Assembly: GCA_902773245.1 (NCBI GenBank)
Contig: CACYDY010000084.1
Location: 1-6,464 of the forward strand
Source: an uncultured Ruminococcus sp.
Lineage (GTDB): Bacteria > Bacillota > Clostridia > Oscillospirales > Acutalibacteraceae
Length of the DNA: 6,464 nt
Direction of reading: 5' to 3'
Part shown: positions 1 to 6,185 of the stretch, one piece after another
Position numbering within the stretch: the stretch's first letter is position 1
How the letters are laid out: each line of letters starts with the position of its first letter
The notes under the pieces: generated by a model
Databases searched by the model: none
What the model was told of the DNA's origin: nothing
Seen by the model: the letters and a program-made list of their open reading frames with translations, nothing else
Position numbers and translations under genes: made by a program

Positions 1-84
1 ATACTGTCGTATTGTAAGGATTTTTGACGCAGAGATCAGCAAAATTTGCCGAAAAGATGCTTGCGGTAGATACTAAACAGGCTC
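1..84. other. Operon-distal flank, no gene recognised
   Basis: These 84 bases follow the stop of the DUF4340 gene. No coding frame with family features and no hairpin-plus-U-tract terminator for the ABC operon is visible; the short dyad GCAAAATTTGC (39-49) has no room for a stable loop. The segment is less AT-rich than the divergent region. A dispersed repeat is possible but cannot be tested inside this window. Confidence 0.3.
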
Positions 85-1581
85 TTAGTAAATACTTTTT
101 ACAACCTCGTTGTTTGCGGCTTTTGCCGTGTCATCAATTATTTTTGTGACATATGACTCATACGCCGTGCTGCCGATCGTACCGTTTATCAAAACGGGGC
201 ATTTTCTGTTTTCGCCCTTAAAGTATTCGGCGGTTGCGGTTGTGTTGTCGCTGAATTGGAATGTAACCTTTAACAGTGTTTCCTTTCCGCTGTCAACGTT
301 TGTAATTCCGGAACGCTTTGCGCTTGTGAGATTCTGATAAAAAGCGTTGTAACAAGCTTCGCTGATATCTTTTTCGTTGCATTTTACGGAAAGCGTTGTG
401 TTGTCAACGTCCGTATCCTTGTCAGTGTCGTAATAAACTTCTCTGTTTCTTGTGATATCGAAAATGTAGATATCCTTTCCGAATTCAACGGTGATTTTAT
501 CAACGCTGTCGGCTTTTGGGGCTATAACATCTTCGGGGATAAGCTGATCATAGGTGTAGTTGACCCATGCAACCGTATTTTTGTCTGTTTTGTAGATAAT
601 ATTATCACTCAAAAGATAGAATTCTCCGTTGGCATCGGGTTTTGTTGCTTTGTAGTCAACTTTGAGGTCGGGGTATTGCGCAGATACGGTTACGTACGGG
701 TCGTCCAGTCCGTATTCCTTGATCTTGGCTTCGTCTGCATTTACAGCGATCACTTCGTTTGCGGAAAACTCACGAATGTTGCTCATCATGTAGGTGACGG
801 CTTCCTCGTTAGCTATGGTTTTGTCGGGAGAGGTTATAACATAGGTTTCGGAGTAAGCTTCGCTTGTGTTGTAGCCGAATACGACATCTTTATTGTCAAA
901 AAGACTTCCGCTGAAAACCATTTTTGTAAATTTGTTTGAATCATCGTCAGCGGCGGCTTTTCCTATTTCGGTGGAGAGCATGCCCATTGCGCCGATCAGA
1001 TATCCGTCGACAGAGTCGCTGTCCGTCAGATAAACATTGCTGTCGCCTTCGATCATGATGTATGCTCCCTTGTTGTCGGGAGCGTCGCTGCCGAGTGTTA
1101 TTGTTTTCTGTTCATTGTCCTGATATGTTACTTTCACGACTGCTCGGGGAGAGTCGAATCCAAAGTCGGATTTTTTTGAGCCGTCGTTTACTATCTTTTC
1201 TGCGGTAACGCTTGCGGCGTCATCGGCAAGCGTGTCGGGTGAACCGTCAAGCAGCTTCATGTCCTCATATCCGACGAGGGTGTAGACAGTGCTGTCTGTT
1301 ATTGTTGAAACCGTGCCGTCCTCGGCGGTGGACTCTGTTTTCGGAGTGTCCGAAAGAATGGTGTATTTTCCGGTTTCGTTCTCAACGTCTATTTTTTTGA
1401 TATCGGCGGGAACGTGGCTGATCAGGTGATAATGATCGGCTTCTTCGGAAGAAACCGCATCGGAGCTGTTTTTTTCTGCTTCTTCCTGAGAGGGAAGCAG
1501 AAAATATACAGCCGAAAACGCGCCTGCAAGAACAGCTACCGAAGAAATAGCTATTATAAGCGATTTTGTGGTACTTTTCAT
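85..1581 (-). CDS. DUF4340 domain-containing membrane-anchored protein, last gene of the ABC operon
   Basis: This 498-residue protein has a short basic N-terminus (K2, K6), a single hydrophobic segment at about residues 8-29, and then a long hydrophilic acidic region. There is no lipobox cysteine, so it is probably held by an uncleaved signal anchor with residues 30-498 outside the membrane. Two stretches resemble each other and the DUF4340 pattern: FGFDSP at 140-145 leading to a GAYIMIEGDSNVYLT block at 172-186, and YGLDDP at 290-295 leading to GEFYLLSDNIIYKT at 319-332. A third part (about 355-498) is less distinctive. The start is supported by AAGGAG eight bases upstream of ATG. It lies 17 bases after the GldG-like gene and is the fourth gene of the operon. 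In the family such proteins accompany GldA/F/G-type ABC genes; a role as an extracellular partner of the transporter is inference. No catalytic motif is visible. Confidence 0.85.
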   Translation of the reverse strand: MKSTTKSLIIAISSVAVLAGAFSAVYFLLPSQEEAEKNSSDAVSSEEADHYHLISHVPADIKKIDVENETGKYTILSDTPKTESTAEDGTVSTITDSTVYTLVGYEDMKLLDGSPDTLADDAASVTAEKIVNDGSKKSDFGFDSPRAVVKVTYQDNEQKTITLGSDAPDNKGAYIMIEGDSNVYLTDSDSVDGYLIGAMGMLSTEIGKAAADDDSNKFTKMVFSGSLFDNKDVVFGYNTSEAYSETYVITSPDKTIANEEAVTYMMSNIREFSANEVIAVNADEAKIKEYGLDDPYVTVSAQYPDLKVDYKATKPDANGEFYLLSDNIIYKTDKNTVAWVNYTYDQLIPEDVIAPKADSVDKITVEFGKDIYIFDITRNREVYYDTDKDTDVDNTTLSVKCNEKDISEACYNAFYQNLTSAKRSGITNVDSGKETLLKVTFQFSDNTTATAEYFKGENRKCPVLINGTIGSTAYESYVTKIIDDTAKAANNEVVKSIY

Positions 1582-1598
1582 AGAGCGTTCTCCTTAAA
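1582..1598 (-). promoter_or_regulatory. Intercistronic Shine-Dalgarno for the DUF4340 gene
   Basis: The 17-base gap reads TTTAAGGAGAACGCTCT on the minus strand, directly followed by ATG at 1581. AAGGAG sits 8 bases before the start codon. There is no room for a promoter or terminator, which supports co-transcription with the upstream gene. Confidence 0.8.
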
Positions 1599-3269
1599 TT
1601 ACAGATTACGTCTTTTTACGAATATTACAATACCCGTTACAAGGACTGCCACAGGAATTATAAACACAAAAATAGTAGACAGAATCCTGATCTTTGCAGT
1701 GGTAATTCCGAGCGCGTCGCTTTCAAGCGAAACGGGTTCGATGGAAACACCGACGTTTTCTCTGTCACAAAGAATGTTCAGCATCGACGTGAAATATGAA
1801 GAATTTCCGTAAACGCTTGACTCAAGCAAGGTCTTGCTTGCGGCAACGCTTGAACCGATAACAATAATATTCGACGACTTGTCATCGGAAGTGTCGTCGG
1901 AAGTGCCGTTGTCGTCCTTCTTTGTGGCAGCCGCGCCGAGAACAACGTTCGGACTTTCAACATATTGGGGCTGATCCGCCGACTCAACGGTATACATTAC
2001 TTCGCTTTGATCGGAAAGTGTAAAGAGCGAAACCGCTTTCGAATCGTCAAGAATATTTATAGGATTAGCATAACCGCCTATTACACAAAACGGCAAAGCG
2101 GAGTTTTTCATATTTGCAGTGTAGGTTTGGTCGGTATAATTTGTGGCGAAAAGGTATACTCCCATTGTGAGCTGACCCATGTAATTGGTATCATTTTCGA
2201 TCGCATAGCCTTTTTCAACGGAAACGCCCCACTCTTCCAAAAGAGAGTCGATGTTCGGCAAGTCGGCGAGCTTTTCTGAAGGGAAGTAGAGAAGCTCTTT
2301 TCCGAGATTTCCGTCATTGTTGAGGAAATCTGCGATGGTGTCGACATACGAGCTGTCAAGATCGGTAACAGGAGTGTACAGAACGAGAATTTTTGTGTCT
2401 TCGGGAATTTTTCCGACAGCCGGCGAAATCTCTTCGGTTTCGAATCCGTTGTTTTCAAGGTGCGACTTGAAAGCGGAATAGTCGTTGTCGTTTATGTCGG
2501 AAATAAATGTAACCTTTGGCTTTTCATCGAGAGTTACGTTGAGAATTGCCGAGGTAACGGCTTCTTCGATTTTTGAACCGGCGATGTATTGCTGATAGGT
2601 GTTGTAATCTATCTGAACATCAAAGTAGTCTTGCTGTGTGATGTATTTGTAGCCCTTGTCACTTTTAACGATGATGTTGTACTGGCTGAGTGATTCGTCG
2701 GGGTACTCGCTGACTATAGTGGGGTTTGAACTCAGATCGACAAATTCAATCGTGATCTTGTCCGATTTGTTTGCGTAGTCGTTGAGCATGGAATCGGCTT
2801 GAATAAAGTATTCGCCGCCTTCTTTGTAGTCTTTCTCTTCGGCGAGCACAGTGATCTTGATGTCGTCCTTAAGATTTGAGATGTAGTTGAGTGTTTGCTC
2901 CGAAAGCTCAAAGTTATCCGAGCCTGTCGTGTCGATAACGAGTGAGGGAACCTTGTCGACCAGGGTTGATGCAATAAGGTTCAGGAGGATAACCGCAGCG
3001 ATGAAAAATGCGACCAATGCAGCCGAAAACCAGCCTCGCTTAAATGCTCTTGCTTTCAGCGCGCGTCTGTCTTTTTTTTCGGCTTTCTTTGCGGCTTTTT
3101 CCGGAGAAAGCTCCTTTGCAGGTTTTTTGTCTTTTTTGTTTTTTTGGTCTTTGCTGTCCGAATTTTCGTTATTTTCGGCTTTCGATTCGTTCTCGGCCTT
3201 TTTGTCGGATTCTTTTTCGGAAATATCCTTTTCCTCTTTTTCCAATTCTTTATTTTCTTTTTCGTTCAT
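1599..3269 (-). CDS. GldG-family ABC transporter auxiliary protein with charged cytoplasmic tail
   Basis: This 556-residue protein has three clear parts. Residues 1-79 are a low-complexity, almost entirely hydrophilic tail, with about 47 of the first 80 residues K, R, E or D and no aromatic residue before F76. A first membrane helix follows at about 80-104, with a basic flank (KARAFKRGW) that places the tail in the cytoplasm. Residues 105-525 are a large extracytoplasmic region matching the GldG/ABC_transp_aux type, including a SKIEEAVTSAILNVT helix (232-246), a PKVTFISD strand (251-258) and an IIVIGSSVAASKTLL segment (468-482). A second helix at about 528-551 ends in a KRR tail. This two-helix form with a large outer domain is typical of GldG. 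It follows the permease by 13 bases and precedes the DUF4340 gene. A short Asp/Ser/Thr-rich run lies at 449-466. It probably works next to the permease; its ligand is unknown. Confidence 0.87.
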   Translation of the reverse strand: MNEKENKELEKEEKDISEKESDKKAENESKAENNENSDSKDQKNKKDKKPAKELSPEKAAKKAEKKDRRALKARAFKRGWFSAALVAFFIAAVILLNLIASTLVDKVPSLVIDTTGSDNFELSEQTLNYISNLKDDIKITVLAEEKDYKEGGEYFIQADSMLNDYANKSDKITIEFVDLSSNPTIVSEYPDESLSQYNIIVKSDKGYKYITQQDYFDVQIDYNTYQQYIAGSKIEEAVTSAILNVTLDEKPKVTFISDINDNDYSAFKSHLENNGFETEEISPAVGKIPEDTKILVLYTPVTDLDSSYVDTIADFLNNDGNLGKELLYFPSEKLADLPNIDSLLEEWGVSVEKGYAIENDTNYMGQLTMGVYLFATNYTDQTYTANMKNSALPFCVIGGYANPINILDDSKAVSLFTLSDQSEVMYTVESADQPQYVESPNVVLGAAATKKDDNGTSDDTSDDKSSNIIVIGSSVAASKTLLESSVYGNSSYFTSMLNILCDRENVGVSIEPVSLESDALGITTAKIRILSTIFVFIIPVAVLVTGIVIFVKRRNL

Positions 3270-3284
3270 TTAAAGCACCTCCTT
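3270..3284 (-). promoter_or_regulatory. Consensus Shine-Dalgarno overlapping the permease stop
   Basis: On the minus strand the sequence runs TAAGGAGGTGCTTTAAATG. The TAA stop of the permease (3285-3283) runs into AAGGAGGTG, a full anti-16S match, which is 6 bases before the ATG at 3269. This fixes the start of the GldG-like protein and suggests strong, coupled translation. Confidence 0.85.
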
Positions 3285-3987
3285 AGCTCCAACGCTTCTT
3301 TTCGATAACTCTGATCGTTAAAAACACAAACAGAGCGATAACCGAAAGGAAGAATATAAGATCGGCAATACTGAACAAGCCTACGGTGTAGTTTTGATAA
3401 TGCGAAAGGAAAGAAATACTTTTTACAGCCTTTGCGAGAAAATCTATCGGGATAGCGCTTGAAACATTGTCAAGAAGATAGATAAGCAGTCCTACTGCAA
3501 AGCCCGTCACAGCAGCGATCATCTGACTTTCCGTCAGCGACGAAAGGAACATATCAATAGATATCAGCGCAGCTCCGAGAATAAACAGACCGAAGAAATT
3601 ACAAAAAATAACAGGCCAGTTCGGGTCTACAAAAAACGAAAGAACAAAACCGAAAATTACGTAAATAGCAAGGCATACCAAATAGAGAACGCACGCTGAC
3701 AGGAACTTGCCCATTACGATCCCGAGAATGCTCGTCGGCGACGTCAAAAGCGCCTGATCGGTTCTGAGTCTTTTCTCGTCGCTGAAAAGCTTCATACACA
3801 TGATCGGCGTGAGCAAAACAGCCACAAGAAACATGTTTGTGAAAACGTAAGTAAGATTTGAGGTGTCGTTGCTAAGGCAGATTATTGAAAAAAACAATCC
3901 CGAGAAAAACAGAAAAATTGCCAGAACGACATATGCCACAGGAGAGCAGAAATATGAGTAAAGCTCTCTTTTGATAATAGCAGTCAT
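3283..3987 (-). CDS. GldF-like ABC-2 type permease
   Basis: This 234-residue integral membrane protein is close to the usual length of GldF-type permeases. About six hydrophobic segments are visible, near residues 14-37, 47-66, 95-119, 127-149, 155-173 and 206-227. The stretch MKLFSDEKRLRTDQALLTSP (65-84) is the family hallmark, the cytoplasmic loop with an (E/D)EKR core followed by LLTSP. IKRELYSYFCSPVAYV at the N-terminus is also typical of this group. It should form the channel of an ABC transporter powered by the ATPase encoded just upstream. The ATG overlaps the ATPase stop (TGATG), with GGGAGG upstream inside the ATPase gene, a sign of translational coupling. The transported substrate cannot be read from the sequence. 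NosY/YhaP-type ABC-2 permeases are alternatives, but the GldG and DUF4340 neighbours favour the GldF label. Confidence 0.88.
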   Translation of the reverse strand: MTAIIKRELYSYFCSPVAYVVLAIFLFFSGLFFSIICLSNDTSNLTYVFTNMFLVAVLLTPIMCMKLFSDEKRLRTDQALLTSPTSILGIVMGKFLSACVLYLVCLAIYVIFGFVLSFFVDPNWPVIFCNFFGLFILGAALISIDMFLSSLTESQMIAAVTGFAVGLLIYLLDNVSSAIPIDFLAKAVKSISFLSHYQNYTVGLFSIADLIFFLSVIALFVFLTIRVIEKKRWS

Positions 3988-4949
3988 CAGTCATTGCCTC
4001 CCTTTTGGTTTGAATAGTTTGTGTCGTTGGTAAGCTTGAGGAATACCTCTTCAAGTGACAGATCGGCGCTCTGCATAAGCAGTATGGGAGTTTTTTCCTC
4101 TGCCATTGCAAAGAAAACCTTTGACCTGACGTCGCAGTTCTCCTGCGCGTCGACGATATATTCGTAAATGCCCGTTGAAATTTCCCTTTCGGTTTTTACG
4201 GATTTTACGTCACGAATATTCTCAAGCTTTGAGATGACCTTGGTTTTGCTGCCCTCGACCTGAACTCTCAGACGGTTGGACTTGATGAGCGTTTTTGACA
4301 GATTTTCGGTAAGCTCGTCGGCAACGACTCTGCCGTTGCTGATGATCACGACTCTGTCGCAGATCGCCTGAACCTCGGAAAGAATGTGAGATGAAAGGAT
4401 AACAGTGTGCTTTTTGCCAAGGCTTTTAACGAGATTTCTTATCTCAATGATCTGCTTGGGGTCAAGGCCGACGGTCGGCTCGTCAAGAATAAGAACGGGC
4501 GGATTGCCCAAAAGAGCCTGAGCAAGTCCGACACGCTGTTTGTATCCCTTTGAGAGATTCTTGATAAGGCGGTGAGAAACCGAGCTGATTTTAACCAGAC
4601 GGCAGACTTCTTCGATGTGTTCCTCTTTGTCAAGCTTGACTTTTTTCAGATCGTACATAAATTCAAGATACTTCTGAACAGTCATGTCCATGTAAAGCGG
4701 CGGGATCTCGGGAAGATAACCGATTTTGCTTTTTGCACCCTTCGGATCGTCAAGAATCTCGCAGCCGTCTATAGTGACAGTTCCGCTTGACGACGAAAGA
4801 TAACCTGTGATGATATTCATAGTAGTAGATTTACCCGCACCGTTAGGCCCCAGAAATCCGAGGATCTCTCCGCTGTTAACGGTGAAGCTGACGTTATCGA
4901 CGGCTTTTTTGTCGCCGTAACATTTGGTAATATTGCTGACCTCTACCAT
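3987..4949 (-). CDS. GldA-like ABC transporter ATP-binding protein
   Basis: This 320-residue cytoplasmic ATPase drives the ABC-2 permease encoded next to it. From the chosen start, Walker A is GPNGAGKST (34-42), the Q-loop region is IGYLPE (76-81, with E in place of Q, common in this subfamily), the signature is LSKGYKQRVGLAQ (132-144), Walker B is VLILDEPTVGLDP (152-164, catalytic E157), and the switch histidine is H188 in ILSSHIL. All residues needed for ATP hydrolysis are present. A C-terminal extension (about 220-310) ending in SLEEVFLKLT is typical of ABC-2 exporters of the DrrA/GldA/Nod type. The open frame reaches a GTG at 4961, but that GTG is the end of the Shine-Dalgarno AAAGGAGTG. 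The ATG at 4949, nine bases after it, is the real start. It is first in the operon, and its stop shares one base with the permease start. Confidence 0.92.
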   Translation of the reverse strand: MVEVSNITKCYGDKKAVDNVSFTVNSGEILGFLGPNGAGKSTTMNIITGYLSSSSGTVTIDGCEILDDPKGAKSKIGYLPEIPPLYMDMTVQKYLEFMYDLKKVKLDKEEHIEEVCRLVKISSVSHRLIKNLSKGYKQRVGLAQALLGNPPVLILDEPTVGLDPKQIIEIRNLVKSLGKKHTVILSSHILSEVQAICDRVVIISNGRVVADELTENLSKTLIKSNRLRVQVEGSKTKVISKLENIRDVKSVKTEREISTGIYEYIVDAQENCDVRSKVFFAMAEEKTPILLMQSADLSLEEVFLKLTNDTNYSNQKGGND

Positions 4950-4958
4950 TACTTTGTT

Positions 4959-4967
4959 CACTCCTTT
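4959..4967 (-). promoter_or_regulatory. Shine-Dalgarno that decides the ATPase start
   Basis: The minus strand reads AAAGGAGTG, then AACAAAGTA, then ATG (4949). The match to the 16S tail includes the GTG that would otherwise be taken as the start codon. A ribosome bound here would initiate at the ATG, not at the GTG. Confidence 0.8.
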
Positions 4968-5004
4968 AAAATTTAAGTATAACGTTTCCTATTATCTTAT
5001 AAAA

Positions 5005-5014
5005 TTGTTAACAA
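5005..5014. repeat. Perfect palindrome TTGTTAACAA
   Basis: TTGTTAACAA is its own reverse complement. It lies about 55 bases upstream of the ATPase start codon, within the likely promoter/leader zone of the ABC operon. It could be half of an operator or chance in AT-rich DNA. No regulator is implied by the sequence. Confidence 0.3.
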
Positions 5015-5124
5015 AATATGAATTACTGTAGTTTTTATGCTGAAAATTACCAAAAATTAAAAAAATGCAGACGTTACAATTTTATAATCATATCTATAAT
5101 AAACCTTTAACTTAAATTTTACTT

Positions 5125-5155
5125 AAAATCTATCAAATGAGTGCGGATAGATTTT
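5125..5155. repeat. 10-bp perfect inverted repeat with 11-base loop
   Basis: AAAATCTATC (5125-5134) pairs exactly with GATAGATTTT (5146-5155) around the loop AAATGAGTGCG. A T-run ends the right arm on the plus strand (5152-5156), and the minus strand likewise ends its hairpin in TTTT. It could be a weak bidirectional terminator or attenuator, or a DNA-level operator. A terminator is not needed between divergent genes, so its role is open. Confidence 0.5.
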
Positions 5156-5183
5156 TGCCCGGCGTTGGCAGTTCGTTATGCGA

Positions 5184-5209
5184 AATTTTTAACTTTTAGG
5201 GTGAAAATT
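5184..5209. repeat. 8-bp inverted repeat, AATTTTTA/TGAAAATT
   Basis: AATTTTTA (5184-5191) can pair with TGAAAATT (5202-5209) around ACTTTTAGGG with one G-U pair when read as plus-strand RNA. The stem is almost purely A-U and weak. It is listed because it lies between two perfect dyads. Confidence 0.25.
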
Positions 5210-5211
5210 GG

Positions 5212-5226
5212 TGTAATAACATTACA
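5212..5226. promoter_or_regulatory. Candidate operator: TGTAAT-AAC-ATTACA dyad
   Basis: Two perfect 6-base arms are separated by 3 bases. The compact symmetric form suits a dimeric helix-turn-helix repressor such as a GntR- or MarR-type protein, though no specific regulator can be named. It is 35 bases upstream of the thyX -35 box. It is also just downstream of an isolated TATAAT on the minus strand (5240-5235), where a repressor of a long ABC-operon transcript could act. Confidence 0.35.
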
Positions 5227-5261
5227 ATTGCACAATTATAGTTAAAAAATGGGTTTTGGTA

Positions 5262-5291
5262 TTGAATAAGAGAGTAGTTTTGTGTTATAAT
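5262..5291 (+). promoter_or_regulatory. thyX promoter with extended -10
   Basis: TTGAAT (5262-5267) is a 4/6 match to the -35 consensus. An 18-base spacer leads to a perfect TATAAT (5286-5291), preceded by TG one base away (TGTTATAAT), the extended -10 form. Transcription should begin near 5298, leaving a leader of about 50 bases before the thyX ATG. Because it lies inside the upstream open-frame extension of thyX, that extension cannot be translated from this transcript. Confidence 0.65.
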
Positions 5292-5333
5292 TTTAAAGTC
5301 TATAGGTGTGTAATTTTTGATAGTATTATAGAA

Positions 5334-5342
5334 AAGGCGGTG
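5334..5342 (+). promoter_or_regulatory. Shine-Dalgarno of thyX
   Basis: AAGGCGGTG differs from AAGGAGGTG at one base and ends 6 bases before ATG 5349. It supports this ATG over the TTG at 5256, which has no comparable site. Confidence 0.7.
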
Positions 5343-5348
5343 GCTGAA

Positions 5349-6185
5349 ATGTCCGCAAAGGTTACTTTATTGGCACATACACCCGATCCCGAGCAGACAG
5401 TTGCTATGGCGGCTAAGCTCTGTTATTCAAAATCGGATATTGAAACCGTCAAAGAAGGCTTGACGGAAGAGAAAACGGCGGCGTTTCTCGATATGCTTTC
5501 ATCACTTGGACATCAAAGTCCCATAGAACACGCTTCTTTTACCTTTGGAATAGAGGGTATCTCACGGGCTTGCTCACATCAGCTTGTGCGTCACAGGATC
5601 GCTTCCTACAGTCAGCAGTCGCAAAGATACGTTGACGGCAGCACATTTGAGTATGTGACCCCTCCCAAAATCGCTCAAGACCCAATGCTTCTTGAAAAAT
5701 ACGAACACGCGCTTGAACTTGAAGCAAAGGCTTATGTTGAGATAAGAGATTCTCTGATCGCTGCCGGAATAAAAAAATATCTTTCGGAAAACGAAAATGC
5801 TGCGCAGGCTTTCGGAGATATTTCCGAAAAAACCGAAAACGAAATCATAGGCGATTTTAAAGAATTCGACAAGAAGAGATTTTCCGCATTTGAGAAAACC
5901 GCAAACGAGGACGCAAGATTCATTTTGCCGAATGCCTGCACAACAAAGATCATCTGCACCTTTAACGCAAGAAGTCTTATGAATTTCTTTGAACACCGCT
6001 GCTGCAACCGCGCGCAGTGGGAAATCAGAGATGTGGCGCAGCAAATGCTTCTGCTTGTTAAAGAGGTGTGTCCGCATATTTTTGCAAAGGCGGGTCCCGG
6101 CTGCTTGTACGGCGGCTGTCCCGAGGGAAAAATGTCATGCGGAAAAGCAAAGGAAATGCGTGAAAAATTCGGTGTGAAAAGCTGA
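5349..6185 (+). CDS. thyX: Flavin-dependent thymidylate synthase ThyX
   Basis: ThyX makes dTMP from dUMP using methylene-tetrahydrofolate, FAD and NADPH, in the cytoplasm and as a tetramer in known members. From ATG 5349 the protein has 278 residues. The ThyX signature RHRX7S is present as RHRIASYSQQSQRY (81-94). Other family blocks are GHQSPIEHASFTF (54-66, flavin-site region), FILPNACTTKI (191-201), FNARSLMNFFEHR (205-217) and AQWEIR (222-227). The C-terminus carries Cys252, Cys257 and Cys264 in GPGCLYGGCPEGKMSCGK, which I recall from clostridial ThyX proteins. Compared with the usual 220-250 residues, it has about 45 extra residues at 141-185. The frame is open up to TTG 5256, but the promoter at 5262-5291 and the Shine-Dalgarno at 5334 rule out that start. 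It stands alone in its own transcript, divergent from the ABC operon. Confidence 0.95.
   Translation: MSAKVTLLAHTPDPEQTVAMAAKLCYSKSDIETVKEGLTEEKTAAFLDMLSSLGHQSPIEHASFTFGIEGISRACSHQLVRHRIASYSQQSQRYVDGSTFEYVTPPKIAQDPMLLEKYEHALELEAKAYVEIRDSLIAAGIKKYLSENENAAQAFGDISEKTENEIIGDFKEFDKKRFSAFEKTANEDARFILPNACTTKIICTFNARSLMNFFEHRCCNRAQWEIRDVAQQMLLLVKEVCPHIFAKAGPGCLYGGCPEGKMSCGKAKEMREKFGVKS

Larger units (their letters stand above)
4950..5348. other. Divergent intergenic region, AT-rich, with a cluster of inverted repeats
   Basis: These 399 bases separate the minus-strand ABC operon from plus-strand thyX and must hold promoters for both. The thyX promoter is clear (5262-5291). For the ABC operon no single convincing promoter can be chosen. 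Weak candidates are TTGGTA-17-TACAGT (minus, 5053-5025) and an isolated TATAAT (minus, 5240-5235) that lacks a good -35 box. Two plus-strand TATAAT boxes (5083-5088, 5095-5100) also lack good -35 boxes. The middle (about 5138-5182) is richer in G+C than its surroundings. Inverted repeats lie at 5125-5155, 5184-5209 and 5212-5226, and a 10-base palindrome lies at 5005-5014. No coding gene or known riboswitch was recognised here. Confidence 0.7.

Noticed and set aside
2887..3286. Plus-strand open frames of 80-128 codons opposite the GldG-like gene
   Set aside because: Their Ser/Phe-rich composition is the direct mirror of the Lys/Glu-rich tail encoded on the other strand.
4950..4961. GTG at 4961 as the start of the ABC ATPase, adding four residues
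   Set aside because: The GTG is part of the Shine-Dalgarno AAAGGAGTG, leaving no spacing. ATG 4949 has correct spacing and begins the conserved ATPase N-terminus.
5137..5199. A 20-codon open frame (ATG AGT GCG ... TAG) as a leader peptide
   Set aside because: It has no Shine-Dalgarno site, no run of regulatory codons, and it overlaps the inverted repeat.
5212..5226. GlnR/TnrA-type nitrogen regulator site
   Set aside because: The TnrA/GlnR form needs TGTNA and TNACA separated by 7 bases; here the spacing is 5.
5265..5285. GAGAGTAG resembling part of the tetrahydrofolate riboswitch near a folate-linked gene
   Set aside because: Only a short string matches, the other conserved parts are missing, and it lies inside the promoter spacer, so it is not transcribed.
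5256..5348. TTG at 5256 as an upstream start for ThyX, adding 31 residues
   Set aside because: The extension overlaps the extended -10 promoter at 5262-5291, so its codons lie partly upstream of the predicted transcript start. It also does not resemble ThyX N-termini.
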